From positions 2,542,001-2,606,000 of the forward strand of contig JAUJPP010000011.1 in the NCBI GenBank assembly GCA_030562195.1: a DNA stretch of 64,000 nt, read 5' to 3'. Positions 11,345 through 21,609 of the stretch are shown here, piece after piece (position 1 is the stretch's first letter; each line of letters begins with the position of its first letter). This stretch comes from Nipponacmea schrenckii (lineage: Eukaryota; Mollusca; Gastropoda; Lottiidae). Position numbers and translations under genes: made by a program. Below the pieces are notes generated by a model, which was not told the origin of the DNA, searched no databases, and saw nothing but the letters and a program-made list of their open reading frames with translations.

Positions 11345-13463
11345 AAGGTAATATACGCCCACTGGCAGCATTTAATTCAAATAAAAACTTTTCAGTAAGG
11401 TTACAATAAGTCGAATGAAATATTCAACCTTCCAACCTATTTTTTTCTAGGGTCTCTAGTTTTATTAAAAACTGTCAAGAATTGTACCTAATAACAACTC
11501 ATTAAATATTTTTCGGTACTTTTATGATTTGCAATAGGGTTCACCCTTAATAATATTTTGATATTTTAAATTCTTAATAAGGCTCATCCTTCGTTGATAT
11601 TTAACAATTTCAGCAAATTTTGTCAAAAAGGAATGTTTAAAGTTGAAAGCGTTTTTTGAAAACAGGCGCAATAACTGACACTAAATATTTTTCGATTTAT
11701 CTGATTTTCAATAGGGTTTATCCTTGTGAGAAAACAAATACTAAAACCAAGTTTCATCAAAATCCATTCAAAATTGTTCTTTCTAGAGTGTTTACAAGCT
11801 AAAATTGAACGCGTTTTCAAAAACAAGTTCAATAACTTGTACTAAATATTTTTCGATTTTCAATAGGGTTCATCCTTGGGAGACAACAAATACTCCAGCC
11901 AAGTTACATCAAAATCCATTAAAAATTGTTCTTTCTAGAGTGTTTACAAGCTAAAATTGAACGCGTTTTCAAGAACAAGGGCTATAACTGACACTAAATA
12001 TATTTCTATTTATTTGATTTATAATAGGGTTCATCCTTGGGTAAAAACAAATACTCAAGCCAAAGTTAATCAAAATCCATTAAGAATAGTTCTTTCTAGA
12101 GTGTTTACAAGCTAAAATTGAATGCGTTTTCAAGAACAAGGGCAGTAACTCATACTAAAAAAATTTTCGATTTCGCTTTTCAATAGGGTTCATCCTTGAG
12201 TTATAACACACTCTCACACCAAGTTTCATCGAAATCCATCAAGAATTGTGCCATGTAGAGTGTTTACGAGACAAAAATCGAACGCGTTTAAAAGAACAAG
12301 GGCAATAATTCATATTAGATATATTTTGATAATTTTAATTTTCAATTAGGCTCATCCCTTGCGATATGCAACAATTTCAGTGAGTTTTGTCAACATTGGT
12401 CATGAATTGTACCTTCTAGAGTATTTATTAAAAAGTTAAACCTGTTTTCAAACACAAGGGCAATAACTGACACTAAATATACTTCGATTTATTTGATTTT
12501 CAATATGGTTCATCCTTGGGTAAAAACAAATACTCAAGCCAAGTTTTATCAAAATCCATTAAGAATTGTTCTTTCTAGAATGCTTACAAGCTAAAATTGA
12601 ACGCGTTTTCAAACACAAGGGCAATAACTGATACTAAATATTTTTCGATTTAACTGAATTTCAATAGGGTTCATCCTTAGGTGATTACAAATACTCATGC
12701 CAAGTTATGTCAAAATCGCTCAAGAATTGTGACTTGTAGAGTGTTTACAAGGCAAAAATCCAACACATTTTATAGAACAAGGGCAATAATTCCTATTAAA
12801 TATATTTCGATATGTGCTATTTTCAAAAGGGTTCATTCTTGTGTGATAATAAACAATTTCAGCAAGTTTCGTCAAAATCGGTCAATAACTGTGCTTTGTA
12901 GAGTGTTTACAAGCTAAAAATTGAACGCGTTTTCAAAAACAAGGGCAATAACTGATATTAATTTTTTTTTCGATTTGACTGGTTTTCAATAGGCTTCATC
13001 CTTGGGTGATAACAAATACTCAGGCCAAGTTTCATTAAAATCCATTAAAAATTGTTCTCTCAAGAATGTTTACAAGCTAAAATTGAACGCGTTTTCAAGA
13101 ACAAGGGCAATAACTCATACTAAATGTTTTTCGATTTCGCTGATTTTCGATAGGGTTTATCCTTGAGTTATAACATACTCTCACACCAAGTTTCATCAAA
13201 ATCGGTCAAGAATTGGACGTTGTAGAGTGTTTACGAGCCATTCAAGAACAAGGGCACGAACTCATACTAATTTTTTTCCGATTTCGCTGATTTTCAATAG
13301 GGTTCATCCTTGCGTGATCATAAACACTCATATTAAGTTTCATCTAAATCCGTCAAGAATTACACCGTGTAGAGTGTTTACGAGCAATTGTGGACGGACG
13401 GACGGACGGACGGACGGATGTGGGTGACGACAATATACGCCCCCCATTTCATGTGGGCGTATA
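11345..13463 (+). repeat. Tandem array of about 160-bp units, MITE-like, with GGAC microsatellite
   Basis: About eleven diverged units spaced 150-163 bp apart. Each contains AGGGTTCATCCTTG, a CAAGTTTCATCAAAATCC-like stretch, AGAGTGTTTACAAGC and CAAGGGCAATAACT. The array starts near a motif TAATATACGCCCACTGG and ends with a (GGAC)n tract at 13393-13418 followed by ATATACGCC...GGGCGTATA. This layout resembles tandem-repeat-containing MITEs and pearl-type elements of bivalves, which carry ACRG microsatellites. An inverted relative lies at 27195-28070 and a single-unit relic near 31133-31290. Confidence 0.75.
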
Positions 13464-13476
13464 AAAATGGACTTTT

Positions 13477-13497
13477 GGTATTGTTCTAAGGGGCTCA
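13477..13497 (-). repeat. Right terminal inverted repeat
   Basis: 21 bp, exact reverse complement of 8295-8315, followed by ATT at 13498-13500. Confidence 0.85.
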
Positions 13498-13499
13498 AT

Positions 13500-14390
13500 T
13501 GTCAGCAAAGTAACCTCTCTGAACGTGTTTTCTCTGCCATGGTACAGAATTGTCATTCATAAAAAATTCCTTGAAACTGTTGCGAACAGCAATCGCATCT
13601 TCACTAGCCCTGTTTCCTGTATGTTGTATGTCAGCCAGACCTTTGATTGTGTTCATTTTTGGCACATCCTCCATCAGCTGTGTTACTTGTTCTTTGCAGC
13701 ATATTATGCAATACACAAGCTCCTTTCACAACAGATTTGGTATGAGCTGGGTGCAGAGCGATTTTCGTCTGAAATACTCTCCACCGAGCGGCCAAAATAC
13801 CGAAAACATTCTCTACTATTCTACGACAACGACTCAAGTCTATAATTGAATATCTACTTATCTATAGAATTATCTAGCCCAGGGAAAGGGCGCATTACAT
13901 GATGAAGTAAATGGAACGCCTCATCTCCCACGGCAACATATGGCAGGGGACCAAGATTTTCAAATCCTGGTATCACTGTGCTAGGTGGGAAATTAAAGTT
14001 ACCATTAGCAAAACGTTGCCCCATGTTACTCCGGGCAAATATTCCACCGTCGCTATTTCTACCCAACCACCTAATATCGATTGCTATGAACTGAAGATTA
14101 GCGTCCACAAGAGCCAATAGAACGATTGAGCAAGTCCTTTTATAGTTATAATAAAGAGAACCCGATTTCCATGGCTTCATGATCACCACGTGTTTACCGT
14201 CTATTGCACCAAGGCAGTGAGGAAACTGCCACTTGTTCCAAAAGTTCGAAGCTATCAATTTCCAGTCGTCTCTATCACCTGGTGAAGAGGATGGACTCTC
14301 CATCGTCGCCTTCGTCTTGTATGTTTCCTTTTCTTTGTGATGATGACTTCCTGTTGGATTCGGATGCACCGTGATCGAGCAGGAACGGAC
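13500..14390 (-). pseudogene. PIF/Harbinger transposase fragment, copy 1
   Basis: Minus-strand HARBI1-type DDE transposase. The order is an exon starting after CCAG near 14281, then NFWNKWQFPHCLGAIDGKHV (first Asp), GPLPYVAVGDEAF (second Asp) and RRIVENVFGILAARW (Glu), ending with LHNML. A TAG and a one-base frame change fall between the second Asp and the Glu (about 13830-13860), so it is dead. Its C-terminus is cut by the TIR element at 13497. The same defect appears in the copy at 23036-23470, which shows the two are duplicates of an already broken gene. Confidence 0.85.
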
Positions 14391-14690
14391 AGAACCGGCG
14401 CCATGTCTAGAGAAAACAGCAATGACTCCGCGTGCAGGTAAACGGACCTCGTGGTATTTTTACCGCATTCCGTATACCGCATTCCGTTTCCGCGTGTCTA
14501 ATAAACGTAGCTTTACTGTAATGGATATGTATTTAGAATGGTTTTGAGTTTAATGTAGATAAATAAATGCGCAGTGTCTGTCTGTAGCAAATTGCAAATC
14601 ATATTTGTGAGGGTGGGTTACAAAAAAATATGTTGAGTTGACTGGTTATCATTTGTAAAACTCCAGTCTCACATATTTGTTTTCAGTATG
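14391..14690. other. Harbinger-to-ankyrin junction, no gene
   Basis: Holds CCGCATTCCGTATACCGCATTCCG, a short direct duplication, then AT-rich sequence. From about 14640 the intron-like tract reappears that precedes the ankyrin exon. A degraded copy of this junction lies at 23600-23880. Confidence 0.5.
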
Positions 14691-14696
14691 GTTGTA

Positions 14697-15622
14697 CAGC
14701 CTTACATATTGCTAGTTATAATGGTCATATAGAGGCCATAACAAAATTATTAAAAAATGGTGCTGATATAAATGCTGTTGATAAGGTAAACAATTAGTTA
14801 GGTATTTTAGCCAGTTATAATGGTCATATAGAGGCCATAACAACATTAATAAAGAAGGGGGCAGATATAAATGCTGTTGATAAAGTAAACAATTAGTTAG
14901 GTATTTTAGCCAGTTATAATGGTCATATAGAGGCCATAACAACATTAATAAAGAAGGGGGCAGATATAAATGCTGTTGATAAAGTAAACAATTAGTTAGG
15001 TATTTTAGCCAGTTATAATGGTCATATAGAGGCCATAACAACATTAATAAAGAAGGGGGCAGATATAAATGCTGTTGATAAAGTAAACAATTAGTTAGGT
15101 ATTTTAGCCAGTTATAATGGTCATATAGAGGCCATAACAACATTAATAAAGAATGGGGCAGATATAAATGCTGTTAATAAGGTAAACAATTAGTTAGGTA
15201 TTTTAGCCAGTTATAATGGTCATATAGAGGCCATAACAACATTAATAAAGAATGGGGCAGATATAAATGCTGTTGATAAGGTTAACAATTAGTTAGGTAT
15301 TTTAGCCAGTTATAATGGTCATATAGAGGCCATAACAACATTAATAGAGAATGGGGCAGATATAAATGCTGTTGATAAAGTAAACAATTAGTTAGGTATT
15401 TTAGCCAGTTATAATGGTCATATAGAGGCCATAACAACATTAATAGAGAATGGGGCAGATATAAATGCTGTTGATAAAGTAAACAATTAGTTAGGTATTT
15501 TAGCCAGTTATAATGGTCATATAGAGGCCATAACAACATTAATAAAGAAGGGGGCAGATATAAATGCTGTTGATAAAGTAAACAATTAGTTAGGGTATTT
15601 TAGCCAGTTATTATGGTCATAT
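14697..15622 (+). repeat. 99-bp ankyrin-derived tandem array 4 (about 9 units)
   Basis: Starts after TTTTCAG with the same first unit as array 1 (GCTALHIAS, NGADINAV), then TAG-bearing units. The last unit is cut off mid-repeat at about 15622, where the Harbinger element starts. On the antisense strand a frame stays open for 143 codons, because the units here are very uniform. I do not regard that frame as a gene. Confidence 0.9.
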
Positions 15623-15947
15623 AGGCCCATATTTTCGAAGGCTGATTAAAATAGTCATTGATTAGCTCTAATCAATGACTTGCTCATCAGAGATTAGAGG
15701 CTCATTTCAATTAGTATTCTCGAAGCTCTGATCAGCAAGTCTCTGACTAAAAAAAAAGCTAAATCAATGATTATTTCCAAAATGACATAAGTTCCACAAA
15801 TGGATGATTAGTTATGATCAAAGATTAGCTGATCAGTGATTTGAGTTTAATCTCCTATTTGATTATACATGTTCAGGGGCCATTGACAGGAAATAGTAGA
15901 AAAAACACATGTTTGGAAACTTCTGCAGACTTACACTTGCTTAAAAC

Positions 15948-17311
15948 ATGGAGAAAAAAGATGGTAAGGTAAAACGCTCTTCTAACTGGAGTTATGATGA
16001 AAAAGAAACCCTTTTGGAGCTAGTAGAAGAAAATATTAAGCTAGTAGAAGATAAAAAAACAGATGGTAATTCCAGCAAAAGGAAAGAGGCAATTTGGAGA
16101 CAAATTCATGAAAAATTCATTACTGCTCATGGTTTTAGAGAGATAAAACGACTCAAAGAGATGTGGAAACGAGTAAAAGATGCCGCTAAGAAAGAATATC
16201 AAGAATTTAAAAGAGAAAGTAAGAAGACTGGGGGAGGAGAAGCACCTGATGAATTGTCTGAATTAACGAGACATATTTTGGATATGATTCCAAAAGAATT
16301 TCAGCAGTACACAAATCCTTATGACGATGATGTAGGCCTGCAACATGCAGAAAGAAATAATGATGAAGCTGAAGAAAATTACAGCATAATTGGTACAGTT
16401 GAAGATCTAGATGCAGAGAAAGATATAGATGGTGAACTTTATGGTAATGATGAACAGACAGAAATTGTATTGGATAGAAATATGGAAAATGATACAACTC
16501 CAGAAACTCCACAGACAGAACTATCAACCAAGTAAGTGATTTAAACAATCCTTTCAACTATAAGGTTTAAACTCAAAAAATGTATTAATTTATAATTCAT
16601 GACAAATTTAATGATCATCTGCAATAAGATTAAGAGAAACATTTGGAAAATCATTTCCATTTGCACTTTCATTAATAAGGGATATACCATTACATCAACT
16701 CATTGTTACTTTTTGTATTATAATTCTCAAAGCTTGATCTTTTATTTAAATCATATTTCATAATACTAAAAATGAAAATTATGTTAAAGTTATGTTATGT
16801 TAATTAGTTAATTGGTGTCTGTAAAATCTTGATTTGTGTCCCTTAATAATCATTACTACCATCAATGCATAAATCAGGCTTGGTAACAATATTTGTTGGA
16901 AGATTTGAACATTTCAAACTAAATCTTAAGCTGTTCTATTTTCTAAACTACAGTCTGAAAACTAAAATTTTGTATATTCTTAACTGAAATTGATCCCTAG
17001 CATGAAAATTTTCCAGAAGAAAAGCTAAATATCATGAAGAGGCCAGCAATAAAAAAATCAAACATAATTCCCCTGTGACCTCCAGAACACCGGATATAGA
17101 AAACTCAATTCTACTACTTTCACAAGAAGAACACAATTTAAAAATGAGTATTCTTAAAAAAGAGCATGAAGCAAAAATGAGGCTTTTAAGCTTGCATCAA
17201 AGAATTGCAGAAGCAAGGTTGAATGAAATGTCATCATCAAAACCCACATGTGATAAAGAGGGAGATGCTTTTTCATATTTAGCATTACTTAATACATGTA
17301 GTTCTGAGTGA
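15948..17311 (+). CDS. Harbinger Myb/SANT-like DNA-binding protein (two exons)
   Basis: Exon 1 runs 15948-16531 and exon 2 17017-17311. The donor is GTAAGT at 16532 and the acceptor ends TTTTCCAG at 17016. Joining the exons keeps one frame to a TGA. Residues about 10-100 hold the trihelix/Myb-SANT fold typical of the Harbinger accessory protein: SSNWSYDEKETLLELVEEN, then EAIWRQIHEKF and LKEMWKRVKDAAKKEYQEFK. An acidic linker follows, and then a C-terminal coiled coil rich in Lys/Glu/Leu (LKMSILKKEHEAKMRLLSLH). In this superfamily the protein brings the transposase to the nucleus and to the ends. No break is visible, and the predicted length of about 292 residues is normal. The product could be functional. 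Confidence 0.78.
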
Positions 17312-17891
17312 ATATGAATTCTGAGTGAATATGAATAACAAAATCATTTTACAGCATGTTTGTATCAAACAAAACATCTGTATTTTTTAAATTTTAATTT
17401 GTTATTATTTTAAATCATTTCCACCTACAAATCTGATAGATGTATTTATAAATGAACATACCATTTTAATTTTCAAGCTTTATATTAGTAAATGAGTTAT
17501 TTCTCCATTATCTTTGGAAATTCATTTTTCATTTATTGCATTCAGATAATTTAGATTAAAGCTCAAAAGACTGAACATTACCAAATGTGGAATTCATAAT
17601 AAAAGGTTATATAACGGACATTATAGTTACTACATCATCATCCATTTACTGTCCTTAAAATAATATTTTTGAATATTTATCTAGGTTTAATTTGTTTCTT
17701 GTTTCAGGTTTAAGTTTTTGTCAATAATAACATGAAGTAAATTGTTAGTTTAAAACGATTGAAAGGTTGCTATATCCTTTTAAATATTAAGTTTGTAACG
17801 GTTAATTCATCCTTAAAGGATGATATTTAATTAGTAAATATTATTTAAGTATTTATAAATTTTTTTGAACTGTTGTGATTAAGAAGTCAAT

Positions 17892-18956
17892 ATGGCATAT
17901 CTGGCACTGGTTCGATTAAATAATCTAGATAACTATAGAAGGGCATTAAGACGTGAACGAGTTTTTAGGGACAGAATCAATCCATATGATAAATTTAGTG
18001 ATGAGGAATTTAGGTGTAGATATAGATTTTCCAAACAGGGTGTCAACTTTATACACGAGCTTTTGAAAGATCATTTAAAAAGACAAACCAATCGTAGTAA
18101 TGCTTTACCTTCTGAGCTTCAAGTATTCATTGCTCTTAGATACTTTGCTTCTGGTACTTTTCAAATTAATGTAGGTGATCTAAATACTGTTTCCCAACCA
18201 ACGGTGAGCAAAACTATTAAGAAAGTGTCTATCTTATTGGCAGAACTCAGACCCACTTACATAAATTTTTCAAATGATCCACGAAGCATAAGAAAAGCTA
18301 AAGCAAACTTTTTTTAAATAGATCAATTTCCTAACATTGTGGGAGCTAAAGATGGAACACACATTAAAATTTCTAATCCTGGTGGAGACGATCCAGCACG
18401 TTTCATCAACAGGAAGAATTTTTTTTCCATAAATACACAAGTAATTTGCGATAGTAGTGGTAAAATCTTAAATATAGTAGCAAGATGGCCAGGAAGTGCC
18501 CACGATAGCAGAATCTTCAATGAATGTAGAATAAAAGAACAATTTGATAATAATGAAATTTCTGGTATGTTAATTGGCGACAAAGGCTATGCATGCCTCT
18601 CATACTTAATGACTCCTTTAGCAAATCCGGTAACAAGATCGGAAAAGCGTTATAACAAAAGTCATGTAAAAACAAGGGGAGTCGTAGAGCGTTTATTTGG
18701 GATTTGGAAACGTAGATTTCCTGTACTTAAAATGGGTATAAATACAAAACTTGAAACAGCATATATAGTAATCGTTGCCCTAGCAGTTTTACAAAATATT
18801 GCACTTGAATTGAATGAGCTAGATCCTGATGACAATTTGGACGCAAATGAAGAAAACGACAATGATCTTAATGACAACGAGAATAACGTAAGAAATTTGG
18901 CAGGTTTTTTAGTGCGAAGAAATCTCATTGATAATCATTTCAACAATATACATTAA
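17892..18956 (+). pseudogene. Harbinger (HARBI1-type) transposase with one in-frame stop
   Basis: One open frame of 354 codons apart from a single TAA at 18315-18317, in a T-run after KAKANFF. The length matches HARBI1 (about 350 residues). An N-terminal helix-rich part (FRDRINPYDKFSDEEF, then LQVFIALRYFASGTFQ and VSQPTVSKTIKKV) precedes the DDE nuclease domain. The nuclease residues are all present: Asp in GAKDGTHIKI, Asp in GDKGYACLSYL, Glu in RGVVERLFGIWKRRFPV. The stop is the only defect and could be a point mutation or a base-call error. Partner protein is 15948-17311. Confidence 0.85.
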
Positions 18957-19599
18957 AAACCAAAATCTAAAGATTTTATTTTTGGAATTAGGAGTAAGAT
19001 TCATAAGTTGATAAAATATTGTATATTTTAAATTTGAATGGCTTTAAAAAATAACATTTAGGTTTCTTACATATAAATACTAAATAAGAGCCAAAATCAT
19101 TTGTATATTGTATACTCTTTTCAATGATAAATTGTATTTTCCTTGCAAGACATTCTCCTATGCATAGTTAACATATTTCATTTTAGTTATTCTTTTCTTT
19201 AAATTCTTGAAAAAGATGTGGGGTTTTGAAGGGTATGAATGGCTTCTAATAATGTATTAAAATATAAACTTATACAAGCACATTAGAGAATGTGATCCAT
19301 GTTTATTTATTTCTTTCAGTTGAATTGTTTTGTCATTGTTATTTATTAATTTTTGTCCAAAAAAAGAAAATTTGATTAAATTTTTTTTTTCTTCCTATCC
19401 TTTTGCTGCCTTAATCACACTTTAAACTACCCCCCTTCATGGACTAAATTTTGACCTGATTTAGGCCTAGATTAAATGTTAGTCAACGTTTGTGAATATC
19501 ACATTCAAGACTTCCAATTAAAGTGCGGATTAAGAAAATCATCGATTTAATTAATCATGGTTTAATAATTAGTCAGCTTTCGAGAATATCAAAGTTCGG

Positions 19600-20337
19600 G
19601 ATGGATTATATTCTTATACTAATAATACTACTAAAGTTTTTAAAATTAATACTATGGTAATAGTACAATTTTTGTTAAATTGCCCCACTGAGTATAAAAA
19701 TATTGAAATTCTTTGTCCAAATTTATTTATATATATTTCTGATGGGTATAATTTTAAAAAAATAGAATATTTAACTCCCGGATTACCTTTTAATTATAAT
19801 AATATTCATGTATATAAATATAGATTTAGACCTGGTAGATTCAGAATTGTTTATTATACTCTTTTTGTACCAGATAATTTATTATACAAATGTCATTCAG
19901 TAATTCTTGAAAAAAATAATAACATAGCTGTAATAAAAAAAACCACAGGTTTTATATAATGAGTTTGAACATACTGAAATAGAATTTGATCAAATAAGTT
20001 TTGTTAACAATAGACCTAATTGTTCAATTGATTTGTTCAACTATTTGTCAATTCTGATACAAGGCAAAAATTAATTATTGTACCAAAATATTCATTACAT
20101 ATAAAAATAGAAGTTTATCTTCTTGAAAATAAATCATTAATTCCATCAATTGCAACAGAGGATTCTTTTATTAACTTTTATGTTAATTCAAAATTTAAAA
20201 ATAAAAAAAGATTGCCAGATCATAAAAAATCTGTTTTATTTTCTGTCGATAATGATAAAAAAGTAATTATAGTCATTGATGCAATGTTTCAAAAAGACCA
20301 TATAATTAAAGTTATAGTATCTTCTTTGGAATATTAA
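19600..20337 (+). pseudogene. Unknown AT-rich protein, frameshifted
   Basis: A reading frame runs in from the block's left edge, has its first ATG at 19654 and stops at 19957. Reading continues in a second frame to 20072 and in the first frame again to TAA 20335-20337. Together the pieces would make about 225-245 residues. The pieces are rich in alternating hydrophobic stretches (IEILCPNLFIYISDG, FRIVYYTLFVP, HIKIEVYLLEN, KVIIVIDAMF) that suggest a beta-rich fold. There are no Cys clusters or membrane segments. I do not recognise the family. The first frame change follows an A-run near 19935, so it could be a sequence error. The left end may be truncated by the junction. Confidence 0.4.
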
Positions 20338-20387
20338 ATCATAATTTTTAATTAATTTTTATTAACATCCTATTGGATGCTATAGAA

Positions 20388-20510
20388 ATGAGTTTTGAAA
20401 AAAAATACGGTTTTTTTGATCCATTCATTAATGGGATTGAATAATTAGATTATGATACTGAAGATTCATTTTTTGAAGATCAAAATACAAACACTATTGT
20501 TCCATTGTAA
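20388..20510 (+). pseudogene. Small AT-rich frame with one stop
   Basis: ATG 20388 to TAA 20508-20510 is a 40-codon frame interrupted once by TAA after about 18 codons. The two halves begin MSFEKKYGFFDPFING and LDYDTEDSFFEDQNT, which is aromatic-rich then acidic. It sits between the unknown protein and kinase-like gene A, in the same orientation. No family is recognised, and it may be chance in AT-rich DNA. Confidence 0.25.
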
Positions 20511-20545
20511 AAAACTACCGTTCTTTCCGGGAATCGTCTTTAAAA

Positions 20546-21573
20546 ATGTATGTACTTGTGAGTGATAGTATTAGAACTAATAAAAAAAATTTATGCCAAC
20601 GTATTGCTGATGTTTTTCATTTTAAACATATTTCTTTAACAGCTCCCTTGGTTGAAAAATTAAAATCAACATATCCAAATTATGGAGATAAATGGGAAAA
20701 CCATGATTTTCTGGACACTCAATTAGAACAAGATGATTATTATAATATTGATTCAATGAATAAAGAAAATAATGTTTCTTGGGATATTTCTATTTTATGC
20801 ACATTTAGAGATATTATGCAGTTTTTTCCAAACAAATATAACTTTATTGAACATTCATTACATACAACTCAACATGAAATTGAAGACACGGGATTTGATG
20901 ATTACAAAGGTATTATTGTATCTGGATGTTTCTATATTTATCAATATTTGTTTTTTTCATATATCAAAACTAAAATGATATTTTTAGAACAAGAATATTA
21001 TTCAGACTCTCCAGATTTGGTAAATAATAATCAAATTTATCAAAGTATAAATATATTAAATACAGGTACCAATGTTAGATTATTCCATGTTCAATTAAAT
21101 GCAAATAATACATTTGAGGGGAATATTTTATAAAATATGTGCTTTATACATATTTTTCTATTTGGTATCCAACTGATTTTTTAAACATAATAAAAGATTT
21201 ACCAAATGAATCTCCCGACCCCAATGTGCTTACAAAAATCAGTTTTATGGATATTGTTTTCAACAATGCATTTTATAATGTTGAAAATGTTGATAGAAAG
21301 TATACTAAACAATCATTTATGAAGCTTTCATATCAAGACAAATTAGATGCAATTGATGTAAAAATAAATGCTGATGAATTAAATCTTTCATTAGCCAATA
21401 AGTTAATTGCAGAAGGAATGGATCAACATAATGTATATTTTAGAAAATTCTTCTTTAATGAAAAACCATTAGTATCTTTTTACCAATGTTATCGATTACT
21501 TAGGTTTTATAATTCTTCCCGTATTTATTGTTTAGAGAGAAAAAGAAAGGTAATTTTTAAATTAGTTTATTAA
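20546..21573 (+). pseudogene. P-loop kinase-like gene A, degenerate Walker A
   Basis: The first frame runs from ATG 20546 to 21133 and a second frame covers 21139-21573. Together they span about 342 codons, the same as gene B behind it. Residues 3-14 (VLVSDSIRTNKKNL) align with the Walker A of gene B (IASDSVSVGKTTL). The Gly before the Lys is Asn here and the following Thr is Lys, so the nucleotide-binding loop looks disabled. Further along both share a TFR motif, a helix with HTTQHEI or RTTRNNI, and a strand VSGCFYIYQYLF matching SDCGFIDECLF. The second part (SIWYPTDFL..., LSYQDKLDAIDV) is not clearly like gene B. Likely a nucleotide-kinase paralogue that has lost, or never had, catalysis. 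Confidence 0.5.
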
Positions 21574-21609
21574 TTTTTCATAATTATTATTATTAAATAA
21601 ATAATCACA

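Larger units (their letters stand above)
8295..13497 (+). mobile_element. 5.2-kb TIR element encoding a DUF7869-like protein
   Basis: The ends are a perfect 21-bp inverted repeat (8295-8315 and 13477-13497, starting TGAGCCCCTTAG) flanked on both sides by ATT, a likely 3-bp target duplication. Inside lie a spliced gene at 8506-10844, a non-coding stretch at 10845-11340, and a tandem-repeat array at about 11345-13463. The right end abuts the C-terminus of a Harbinger transposase relic, and the TGA stop of that relic is made by the element's own end, so this element inserted there later. The array may be a separate MITE-like insertion nested near the right end. The borders are well supported. 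The superfamily is not assigned. Confidence 0.7.
15624..19596 (+). mobile_element. PIF/Harbinger DNA transposon, nearly complete
   Basis: It contains both proteins expected of this superfamily in the same orientation: a Myb/SANT-like DNA-binding protein and a HARBI1-type transposase. The ends are imperfect inverted repeats: ATATTTTCGAAGGCTGATTA at the left against ATATTCTCGAAAGCTGACTA read inward from the right. The left end interrupts ankyrin array 4. The array does not resume on the right, where the AT-rich block follows directly, so a deletion or rearrangement took place at that side. The stretches 15625-15947, 16536-17016 (intron), 17312-17891 and 18957-19596 are AT-rich and non-coding. 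Confidence 0.75.

Noticed and set aside
11623..11832. Short ORFs inside the 160-bp tandem array (also 12681-13427, 27464-27767)
   Set aside because: They run through repeat units with no conserved frame from unit to unit.
13911..14120. Plus-strand ORFs over the Harbinger relics (also 23181-23390, 13525-13849)
   Set aside because: Shadows of the minus-strand transposase, which has clear family motifs.
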